In this document: in pieces, positions 47,047-55,170 of the stretch
How the letters are laid out: each line of letters starts with the position of its first letter
How positions within the stretch are numbered: position 1 is the stretch's first letter
Origin: Candidatus Competibacter denitrificans Run_A_D11
Lineage (GTDB): Bacteria > Pseudomonadota > Gammaproteobacteria > Competibacterales > Competibacteraceae
DNA: 64,000 nucleotides
NCBI RefSeq assembly: GCF_001051235.1
Contig: NZ_CBTJ020000040.1
Coordinates: 1-64,000, forward strand
Reading direction: 5' to 3'
Notes under the pieces: generated by a model
Told to the model about the DNA's origin: nothing
Databases searched by the model: none
The model's input: the letters and a program-made list of their open reading frames with translations, nothing else
Translations under genes and position numbers: made by a program

Positions 47047-48531
47047 ATCGCCCAAAATCCGCGTCAGTTCCGCTTCAGGATCGAACAAGCTCTCAGCCGA
47101 GGCCGTGAAGGTACGATGGACGAAATTTCCATCGGCGGTCGTCTGGTATTGCGCTCGATAATACGCCGGCCGGGCCAACAGATCGCCGACACCGGCCAAA
47201 AGAGCCGCCACATCATCCGAGCGGCTGTATAACCCAAGGCTGGCGCGCACCATGCCCTGCTGACGCTTCAGCGTGGCCACTGCGTCCTCGGCATCTGGAT
47301 CAAGCTCCAGCGCCCACAGCTCCGGTTTCAGCAGTTCCCGCACGTAAGGATGCGCGCAAAAGCACCCGTTGCGAACCGCAATGTTGTGATAATCGTTGAG
47401 AGCAGCGGCCACCAGCCCATGCTCCAACCCCGCCAGATTGAAGGCGACGGTGCCCAGTCGCGGACTGCGCGCCAAATCCAGATCACCGTATACCCGCACG
47501 CCAGGCAAAGCGGCCAACCCGCCCAGCAAATCGGCCAATAATGTCTGCTCAGCGGCGTGAATCTGCGCCATCCCGACCCGTTGCAGCACATTGAGCACCG
47601 CGCCGAGCTGGACCGCACCCAGGATATTGGGCGTGCCGGCTTCTTCACGGTCGGGGAATCGACTGGCGATTTCATAGCCGGCCAGATGCACGTCTTCCAC
47701 CATACCGCCGCCGACCTCATCCGGCTCTTGCCCTTCCAGCAACGCCCGCCGTACCACGGCCACGCCCGGCGAACCCGGCGCATAGAGCTTGTGGCCGGAG
47801 AACACCACGGCATCCAGCGCCCGTTCGGGAGCGCCCGTATCGCTGCAAGCCAATGGCGCGTGAGCCAGTGCTTGGGAGGCATCGACCACCACCCAGGCAC
47901 CGTGGGCGTGTGCCAAGGCCGCGATATCATGCACCGGGTTGATGATTCCGGTCACATTGCTCGCCGCCGAAATGGCGATATAGTTGACTTGCCCAGGGTG
48001 CTGTTCCAGTACATCTGCCAGCGCCGCCAGATCGACCGTCCCCAGCGCGGGAGATGCTCCAGTCAAAGGGATATGGACGACCCGACCGGCCTGTTTGCGA
48101 TGCGGCAGATCGTTGGCGTGATGCTCCATCAGTGACACCAGCACCAGCTTGCACTCTGGCCGACGCGCTGCCAGTCCCCGCGCCAGTCGATTGAGTGCGG
48201 CGGTGCAACCGCTACCGGCGAAAAAGGCTGTGTAATCCACTGGATCAGCGCCTAAGAAGCGCAGTACCTGGGCGTGTGCCCAATCAAGGGCATGGCTGGC
48301 AATCCGTGCGGAAAAATGCAGTTGGCTATGGCTATTGGCATAATGCGGCAACAGCACGTCCGTTAGCCGCCGCGCACACCCTAACGCCAGGGTGGAGGCC
48401 GCCGAGTCCAGGTAGTGCCGACGCACGAAACGGCCATCGGCCAACCGATAACCGGTATCAAGCCCGTTGAAATCTTGCTGGATCGCCGACAGCGACACGG
48501 TTTGGGCATGTTGGTTCACTCGAAATCGCAC
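47035..48531 (-). CDS. Cysteine-desulfurase-like PLP enzyme (class V aminotransferase)
   Basis: 498 residues. Class V aminotransferase fold with LDSAASTL, cofactor-contact His in SLMEHHAND, and the PLP Lys in FSGHKLYAPGSPG. A Cys-rich active-site loop reads RNGCFCAHPY, similar to the Cys of SufS-type enzymes. It is longer than SufS (about 410) through extra C-terminal sequence. No suf/isc genes are adjacent, so the role may be sulfur transfer to another pathway or a non-desulfurase lyase. Divergent from the CHASE2 operon with a 203-base gap containing 10-bp repeats. Confidence 0.8.
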   Translation of the reverse strand: MRFRVNQHAQTVSLSAIQQDFNGLDTGYRLADGRFVRRHYLDSAASTLALGCARRLTDVLLPHYANSHSQLHFSARIASHALDWAHAQVLRFLGADPVDYTAFFAGSGCTAALNRLARGLAARRPECKLVLVSLMEHHANDLPHRKQAGRVVHIPLTGASPALGTVDLAALADVLEQHPGQVNYIAISAASNVTGIINPVHDIAALAHAHGAWVVVDASQALAHAPLACSDTGAPERALDAVVFSGHKLYAPGSPGVAVVRRALLEGQEPDEVGGGMVEDVHLAGYEIASRFPDREEAGTPNILGAVQLGAVLNVLQRVGMAQIHAAEQTLLADLLGGLAALPGVRVYGDLDLARSPRLGTVAFNLAGLEHGLVAAALNDYHNIAVRNGCFCAHPYVRELLKPELWALELDPDAEDAVATLKRQQGMVRASLGLYSRSDDVAALLAGVGDLLARPAYYRAQYQTTADGNFVHRTFTASAESLFDPEAELTRILGDLRC

Positions 48532-48590
48532 CTGGCAAAGGCCGCGCTGGAATCTTGGACTCGACCAATCCCCTTGAACACTACAATACT

Positions 48591-48620
48591 CGACTGTACT
48601 CGACTGTACTCGACTGTACT
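48591..48620. repeat. Three tandem 10-bp repeats in divergent promoter region
   Basis: CGACTGTACT occurs three times head-to-tail, extended by TACT before (48587-48590) and CG after (48621-48622). The period equals about one helical turn, so copies face the same side of DNA. They lie 60-90 bases from the desulfurase start and 115-145 bases before the CHASE2 gene, a likely place for a regulator-binding array. Confidence 0.85.
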
Positions 48621-48734
48621 CGTTAATTTGTCGTTATACTACGATCTTCTCTACATTGTTAAATTTCATGCTACATATACGGTATGATCAGTTTTATGCA
48701 ATACCTCAACCATGAGCGAGAACATGCCTAGATC

Positions 48735-51700
48735 ATGGCCGTTCTCAACGTAATCGAGACACTACGCCTTCATTATAAAGGGGCGTTTGTTGCTGCTGCG
48801 CTAGCATTTGGCATCTGGGATGCTCAGATCGTCGGCTTTTTCGCTTGGCCCGACGCCGTGATCTATGACTTGGCCATGCGCCACGCACCCGCCAGACCAG
48901 GTACCCCCCGCGTGCTGGTCGTCGGGGCTGACCCGCAAGATCGCGATGCCGGCGATTCCTACTGGCTGCGTGCCCTGGAAACCTTAGCCAAACTGGACGC
49001 TCGGCAAATCATCTTTACATTCCTGCCGACCAAGGCGTCGTCACGCTTTTACCAGCAGGCCACCAGTGCGGGTAATGTTCTCTTCGGCCGTGGCCTGATC
49101 GCCGATCCGACCAACTCGACTGAGGGCGTTCAGCTAGAACCTTGGCCGTCTGCTGTCGGTACGCTCGGCAAACAACCTGCCTTCGGGGTCGTGACACTAC
49201 CGCCCGCCAGCAACGGCATCTACCGCCATCAGTATGCCTGGCACACCGTGCAAGGGCACCGTTATCCGGCGCTGGAAAACCAAGCCGCCAGCCAATGGGC
49301 CGTTAACCAGCCACCGCTGCCAGAGACACCGTACTGGGTCAATTTTCGGGGTGGCAGTGCCTATCTGCCGACCGTCGAGCTGGGACGGGTTTTGCGTGAT
49401 GGGTTGATCCCCACCGTAGTAAAGGGGCGCAGCGTCCTGATCGGTTTACTACCATCACCCCGAACGCCGGGGCTACACACGCCGCTTGATCCAGCAGATG
49501 GCCCCGGCATGTCGCTGCTGACATTCCAGGGTTACGCACTGGAAACCTTGCTCAATGACCAACCGATCCAGCCGCTGGCCACCGCGCTAACGCTCGCCCT
49601 CCTGGTGATCGCGGTGGTCACCAATATCATCCTTTACCAGTGGGGGTGGCCACGCTTAGGACCGTGGCTCACCGGCGCTGTACTGGCGATCTACGCAGCG
49701 GCGGCTTGGCTGTTGCCGCTCTACGCGCAATTATGGCTACCGCTGACCGCGTTGGTGGTGGCGCAGGCAGGGGCCTTCGTGACGGTTTTCTGGTACAAGC
49801 TGCTGGCCCAAGATAGAGCGATCCGGTCACTCGCCATCGACTTGTCGGCACGCTCACGCGAACAGGCGATCCCGCCCGGCTTTTACGCCGCATCCGAACC
49901 GTGGAATCAGGTCGTCGATCTCGTCCGGCAAACCCTAGACTTGACCTGGCTGATTTTTCTGGAGCGTATCCCGAACCAGTATTATGTGCGGGAAATCGCC
50001 GCCCTCAATTGTCAGTTCGCTGACATCAACGAGCGCCGCCGAGATTATCGACGCTTACCTTACAGTGAAGCCGTCGCCGAGCGGCGCACCGTGCGTCTGG
50101 TGCAGCGCTTATTTTTAAAGGCCGAATCACCCGGCGAGCAATATATGACCCCGTTGTTGTTCGGCGGTGAGCTGTTAGGCTTCTGGGCGATGGGCGCCAT
50201 GCCCGATAACGTGGCGGCCAACCCGGGTTTTTTCGCTCTAGTGGAAAACTTTCGCGACCAGATTGCTGAAATGCTCTATCACCGCCTGCAATGGCAGCAA
50301 CAACTGCCGGAACGTGGCGGCCACACCGTCCGCTACTTGCGCTTAGAGGGTGGCGAAAGCCACGATCACGCCCTCCGCCAAGCCCTGTTGGCCTTCGAAA
50401 GGCGGCTTTTTCGACTAGAGCAGGTCTTTCAGGGTCTGGAAACGGCAGCAATTTTCTATAGCCCCTTCGGCCGGGTGTTACAAACCAACGAAGCGATGAC
50501 GGCGATCCTGCGGCGTGGCCAGTTGCCTGCTTACGAGATGACCGCTCTGGATTTGCTGAGCACGCTCAGCGGCATCAGTCTTTCTGAAGGCCGCCAGACC
50601 CTGCAACGGGTCTTCGTCAGCCATCAACCAGTAACTCTGCTCGCCAAACTACCGGGCGAACCGGAACGGCGGTACACACTACGAGTTCGACCGGTGCTGG
50701 CAAGCGACAGTGCCCGGCCGCCGGGCGAAATGGCTGAAGCACTGCCGTTTCAGCTTCAAGGGGTGCTAATCGAATTGATCGACGTAACGGCCTTGCATAA
50801 TCTCAGCTTGGTCAAGGTAGAACTAACGGATCGGGTCCACCAACAACTGCGTGACCATCTCCAAGCGATGCTGTTGGCAATCGATTTACACCTGGAACCG
50901 GCCCAGGAAGAGCGCCGTAGAATCGACCGGCGCCAATCCTCGCGCGGCATTCTGGAGCAGCAGGTTAAAATAGCGGTCGATTTGCTCGACCGGGCGGAGC
51001 AGTATCTATTGACCGATTTGGCCACGCTCCAGCAATTCGACCGCTACCCAGTTGAGCCACGGACACCGCTGCGCGCAGCCCTGGAACGACTGGCCAACCA
51101 GGCCGAGGAACGCCAAGTACGGTTGACAGCGGAAATGCCAGAACTGCTCAACTTGGCCATGGCCGATGCCGATATCTTGCAGGATATCCTTCATACCCTG
51201 CTGGCGGTGTTGCTCGATGATGCGATGACCGACAGCCAGCTAGCCGTCACGCTGCGCGAGCAGGAAGGCTGGGTCATTTATGAATTCCGCAACCAAGGTT
51301 TCGGGATGCCCGATGACCGGCTGCAAGCTTGGCTAAGCCGCGACGACAGTGAGGCCACCCCACTGTTTCGGCGGTTACGGGTTGCCCGCCATCAGGTGAT
51401 CGGCTGGCACGGGGTCTTGCAAGGTTACAGTGCGTTAGGCGAAGGCATCCGCTTCGTTATGCGTTTGCCCAGTTTCGGCCAGACCCTGCAACGCGAGGAA
51501 CTCACCGCACGTAGTCAACGCCATCTGCCAGGGACAGCGGCGCAACGCATTTTGGTGGTCGATGACAGCGAAGTCATCCAACGTTTGATCTGTCTCTCCT
51601 TGGAGGCAAAGGGTTACCAAGCTCGTGCCGCCGCCGATGGCCAGCAAGCGATTGCTGTCCTACAAGGTTGGTTGCCGGATTTGATCGTGCTCGACATGAT

Positions 51701-51929
51701 CATGCCCGTCATGAACGGCTTTGAGTTTTTGGAGTGGCGCAACCACGAATACCCCAACGTGCCGGTGCTGGCACTGACAGCGCTGGAGCGTTCTGGAAGC
51801 GACGAGCCGATCCTGGCTGCTGGTGCCAACGCCGTGCTGTTCAAGCCGATTCAGGTACCGGATTTGCTCGCCGAAATTGAGCGGCTGCTGCGTGAGCGCC
51901 CGATTTCGGCGCCTGTGGCAGCCGTTTGA
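48735..51929 (+). CDS. CHASE2 sensor with degenerate kinase core and receiver domain
   Basis: 1064 residues. An N-terminal hydrophobic segment and an extracytoplasmic CHASE2 domain (about 20-275) precede three transmembrane helices (about 276-355). Then come a GAF-like region (about 380-520), a PAS-like region (about 565-690), helices in the DHp position (about 700-770), an ATPase-like region (about 790-905) and a receiver (about 935-1055). The receiver has an intact DD pair, phosphoacceptor near 986 (VLDMIMP), Thr and Lys. The ATPase part is degenerate: the G1 box reads NQGFGM instead of DxGxG, and N-box and H-box are not canonical. So it may be a pseudokinase that signals through the receiver. 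First gene of the envelope operon; ends 16 bases before the next. Confidence 0.8.
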   Translation: MAVLNVIETLRLHYKGAFVAAALAFGIWDAQIVGFFAWPDAVIYDLAMRHAPARPGTPRVLVVGADPQDRDAGDSYWLRALETLAKLDARQIIFTFLPTKASSRFYQQATSAGNVLFGRGLIADPTNSTEGVQLEPWPSAVGTLGKQPAFGVVTLPPASNGIYRHQYAWHTVQGHRYPALENQAASQWAVNQPPLPETPYWVNFRGGSAYLPTVELGRVLRDGLIPTVVKGRSVLIGLLPSPRTPGLHTPLDPADGPGMSLLTFQGYALETLLNDQPIQPLATALTLALLVIAVVTNIILYQWGWPRLGPWLTGAVLAIYAAAAWLLPLYAQLWLPLTALVVAQAGAFVTVFWYKLLAQDRAIRSLAIDLSARSREQAIPPGFYAASEPWNQVVDLVRQTLDLTWLIFLERIPNQYYVREIAALNCQFADINERRRDYRRLPYSEAVAERRTVRLVQRLFLKAESPGEQYMTPLLFGGELLGFWAMGAMPDNVAANPGFFALVENFRDQIAEMLYHRLQWQQQLPERGGHTVRYLRLEGGESHDHALRQALLAFERRLFRLEQVFQGLETAAIFYSPFGRVLQTNEAMTAILRRGQLPAYEMTALDLLSTLSGISLSEGRQTLQRVFVSHQPVTLLAKLPGEPERRYTLRVRPVLASDSARPPGEMAEALPFQLQGVLIELIDVTALHNLSLVKVELTDRVHQQLRDHLQAMLLAIDLHLEPAQEERRRIDRRQSSRGILEQQVKIAVDLLDRAEQYLLTDLATLQQFDRYPVEPRTPLRAALERLANQAEERQVRLTAEMPELLNLAMADADILQDILHTLLAVLLDDAMTDSQLAVTLREQEGWVIYEFRNQGFGMPDDRLQAWLSRDDSEATPLFRRLRVARHQVIGWHGVLQGYSALGEGIRFVMRLPSFGQTLQREELTARSQRHLPGTAAQRILVVDDSEVIQRLICLSLEAKGYQARAAADGQQAIAVLQGWLPDLIVLDMIMPVMNGFEFLEWRNHEYPNVPVLALTALERSGSDEPILAAGANAVLFKPIQVPDLLAEIERLLRERPISAPVAAV

Positions 51930-51945
51930 CGTAGAGCCGGGCAAC

Positions 51946-54900
51946 GTGTTCAGCTTGCCGCTGTTTCCCGAGAGTCTGGCCAGCTCCGTCACCACCACAG
52001 TTTGGGTTGGGGTCACCGTGGCTGTGCTGTTCACTTTGCGCTTCGGCTGGAATCTATCAGGACTGGTCGTGCCGGGTTATCTGACGCCACTCCTACTGGT
52101 TAAACCGCTCTCGGCAGCAGTGGTCGTGATCGAAGGCATTCTCACTTATCTGCTGGTGTATGGGTTTTCCGAGCGCTGCTCCCGCTATGGCTGGTGGAGC
52201 AGCCTGTTTGGCCGTGACCGCTTCTTCGGCTTGGTACTGGTTAGCGTCGGCGTGCGCCTGGGCGCCGACGGCTGGTTGTGGCCGGAAATCGGCGCCTTGT
52301 GGAATGAGTATTTCCGCCAAGACTTCGATTATCGCAGCGACCTCCACAGTTTCGGTTTGATCGTCGTCTCCCTGATTGCCAACCAGTTCTGGAAAACTGG
52401 GGTCATCCGGGGGTCGGTGCCGGTGTTCACGACGGTGGCCCTCACCTACCTCATCGTGCGTTACGGGCTGATGGAATTCACCAATTTCAGCATCGGTAAC
52501 CTGGGTTATACCTACGACAATCTGGCCGCTTCGCTGCTGGCAACTCCAAAGGCTTACATTGTACTGTTGACCACGGCTTTCCTCGCCTCACGAATGAATC
52601 TTTACTACGGCTGGGAATTTAACGGCATCCTGATTCCTTCGTTGCTGGCGCTGCAATGGTACCAACCGGCCAAGATCCTCAGCTCCTTTCTGGAAGCGTT
52701 CCTGATCCTTGGCGTAGCGCGCTTGCTCCTGCGTGTTCCTCTGGTCGCCGCCTTGCATTTGGAAGGGCCGCGTGAGCTGCTGTTTTTCTTTAACTTGGGG
52801 TTTTTCTACAAGCTGGCGCTTGGGTGGTTGTTGCCTCTGGTTTGGCCAACGGCTCCGATCATGGATATTTATGGCTTCGGCTATATGCTCACCACCTTGA
52901 TCGCTATGCGGATTCACGACAAAGAGATCGCCGCCCGCCTGACCCGCGCAACGCTGCAAACCTCGCTGGTCGCGGTCGGCATCGCCAGCATCGCTGGATT
53001 CGCGCTCACCTTGCTGCCGGAAAATCGGCTGTGGTTGGCACACCCTCCGAGCGAAACGGGCGCAATAGTGCGTTCGCTAACGCGCCCGCTAGCTGAACTC
53101 TTGAACGAAGACAATGTAGAAATTCAACGCTCCCGCTTGCGGACTGGCGCGCTGGTACCGCTCCTTGGGGAGTTAGAAGCCTTTCGGACAGGTTTGGAAC
53201 AAATACAAGCGCACTTGCACGGCGAGCCGGGGGCATTGGAGCAGGCAGCCCAACAACTGGCCGCCGCCCGCTACCGGCTTTATCACATTGGGGGGCGCTA
53301 TCTTTACCTCAGAGAGATGGAACCGACCAATGGTTGGGGAATTTACGTCATCGATACCCGCGCCAGCGGTAACCTGCTAGTCGAAGTGCCGGCCCCATTG
53401 GATGAGCAAAATACCTTGGCCGCTGGCAGCGGGCTGTTCCAGGCATTGAGCGGTCGGGCATTGGCCATCGCCGGCACTCCGCGCGCTATCAATCCTGACG
53501 GGTCACTGGATGTATTGCGCACCCGTCAGACGCCGTTTCACATTTTCCATCAGGTCATGGCACGCCGGGACGTGCTGCAAGTGCGCGCTTATACGGCGCG
53601 GAACAGCGCAAAGTTGGCCAGCGTCTCGGCTGACGCATTCCGTGCCGGCACGGAGGTGCCGCCCACTGCACTGTGGATACGAGCCACTTTGCCGCCGGGA
53701 GTTGATCTGGTGACGTTGCAACGCTTAGCGGGTGACTTGCAAGTCCGTTGGGCCATAACACCGCTGGCCAATCTGCAACGCGATATCACCGAGAGCGGTT
53801 TTGCCGAACTGGTGCTCAACCGCCCCGACCTGCGTCAGTTACTGGCGCGGGCACCAGCCACCGCCAGCCCGGTAGCGACCCCCTTAGAAATCGGTGAAGC
53901 TCGGATCGACGGTTACCTGCGGGAATGGCTACTGGCCGACAAAAACCGCTTGGCTGGGCGCGGGACGGCGTTGTATCGGCCACCGCGACCAGAGGATCTG
54001 CTCTACTTCGATGAAGAAGTGTTGACACCCCTGTTAGAGTTGCTGCGCGGCACCCAGCCAAATGGCCAGTGGGAAACAACCGATCTGGTCGCTTTGCAGG
54101 CACTGACCGGGGCGGCCCAGGTCGCCGGCTATCGCTTACTGCGTTACCGTCATCGCCCCACCCAACAAGAGCATCTCATTTTGGTGGAAGACGAAACCCA
54201 GCGCGAACGCGGCTATCGTGGAACATACGTATTTCGAGCCGGCGGCGGGCAGCCTTACGTAATCGCTGTGCCACACCCGCTGTTTGAAGCCAACACGTTC
54301 GAATACGGCGTCTCACTTTATGAACAACTCCAGGCCAACGTCCTGCTGCTGGCCGGCGCCCATCCACAAGCGAATGCAGATGGAACAGCCGACGTCACCG
54401 ATCCGAGCCATCCCGGCAGCCTGTTCACCTTGGTCAATGAAGTGGTACTCCGGGAAACCCGCAACACACCTTGGCTGACCACGAGTGTGCGGGCCTATGG
54501 CCTGCGCCCCGGCGGGCCGACCCCGACCGCTGACGTATTGCTGGCCTGGCACAGCGGGGCAACGCGGCAGGAATCCGTTGGTCCGCTAGGCCAGCAATTG
54601 CTAAAAACGCTGGAAGGTGATGGCCTGGATGTCCGCTTTGTTGCCGGTGCTGCGGAAACGGCAGGCTACGAAGCCAGCAGTTCTCCCCAAGCACGCTATG
54701 TCAACGCCGCTGCCAACAAAGCGTTCGCCGCGTTGTGGTTGTCGTCGGCGGTCAGGGCCACCTTTGCCCAACAAAGCGACAACACCGTGCAAGAAGCACA
54801 GTTCACAGCGCTGGGCATCACCACACGTCGGGAGGATCTTTACACTGATTTAGCCGGCCTACCGAAAACGGCCGGTGGCACTCCAGCGGGGTGGCGGGCC

Positions 54901-55170
54901 ATCGCCCGCGCCTACCTGGAGCGCCGCGATATCGTCAGCCTACACCAATTGCGGGCTTGGCCAGGTTTGCGCTACCAGCGCTTGCTGGATCGCGATACTC
55001 AGCAAGCCTTTCTGCTGGTCTCTGATGCCTCTGGGCGGTTACGTCTTGTCGTTAATCTGCTGCCTCGCCAACCGGATAGCCAAATTATGGCCACCCTGCC
55101 GCTACAAGCGGCGACTGTGGACGAATTCAAGAATGCCCGTGCGGCTTGGCTGGTGTTCGGTGCGCCATGA
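51946..55170 (+). CDS. CapC-like membrane protein with large soluble region
   Basis: 1074 residues from GTG 51946; the longer frame overlaps the CHASE2 gene. Residues 5-380 form about ten membrane helices resembling CapC/PgsC of poly-gamma-glutamate synthesis and the related 7TM-transglutaminase partners. Two similar units recur: VVPGYLTPLLLVKP (about 40) and ILIPSLLALQWYQP (about 226). The soluble part (about 390-1074) holds two copies of one domain, near 445-560 and 720-860, with core PAPLDEQNT and PHPLFEANT followed by an AGxPxAxNxDGxxDV-like strand. The downstream 317-residue protein has the same core. Metal-binding residues seem lost in both copies. No CapB ligase is seen in the window. 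Coupled to the next gene by ATGA. Confidence 0.65.
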   Translation: MFSLPLFPESLASSVTTTVWVGVTVAVLFTLRFGWNLSGLVVPGYLTPLLLVKPLSAAVVVIEGILTYLLVYGFSERCSRYGWWSSLFGRDRFFGLVLVSVGVRLGADGWLWPEIGALWNEYFRQDFDYRSDLHSFGLIVVSLIANQFWKTGVIRGSVPVFTTVALTYLIVRYGLMEFTNFSIGNLGYTYDNLAASLLATPKAYIVLLTTAFLASRMNLYYGWEFNGILIPSLLALQWYQPAKILSSFLEAFLILGVARLLLRVPLVAALHLEGPRELLFFFNLGFFYKLALGWLLPLVWPTAPIMDIYGFGYMLTTLIAMRIHDKEIAARLTRATLQTSLVAVGIASIAGFALTLLPENRLWLAHPPSETGAIVRSLTRPLAELLNEDNVEIQRSRLRTGALVPLLGELEAFRTGLEQIQAHLHGEPGALEQAAQQLAAARYRLYHIGGRYLYLREMEPTNGWGIYVIDTRASGNLLVEVPAPLDEQNTLAAGSGLFQALSGRALAIAGTPRAINPDGSLDVLRTRQTPFHIFHQVMARRDVLQVRAYTARNSAKLASVSADAFRAGTEVPPTALWIRATLPPGVDLVTLQRLAGDLQVRWAITPLANLQRDITESGFAELVLNRPDLRQLLARAPATASPVATPLEIGEARIDGYLREWLLADKNRLAGRGTALYRPPRPEDLLYFDEEVLTPLLELLRGTQPNGQWETTDLVALQALTGAAQVAGYRLLRYRHRPTQQEHLILVEDETQRERGYRGTYVFRAGGGQPYVIAVPHPLFEANTFEYGVSLYEQLQANVLLLAGAHPQANADGTADVTDPSHPGSLFTLVNEVVLRETRNTPWLTTSVRAYGLRPGGPTPTADVLLAWHSGATRQESVGPLGQQLLKTLEGDGLDVRFVAGAAETAGYEASSSPQARYVNAAANKAFAALWLSSAVRATFAQQSDNTVQEAQFTALGITTRREDLYTDLAGLPKTAGGTPAGWRAIARAYLERRDIVSLHQLRAWPGLRYQRLLDRDTQQAFLLVSDASGRLRLVVNLLPRQPDSQIMATLPLQAATVDEFKNARAAWLVFGAP

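Noticed and set aside
48587..48622. CRISPR-like repeats
   Set aside because: Units are 10 bases, directly adjacent with no spacers, and no cas genes are near.
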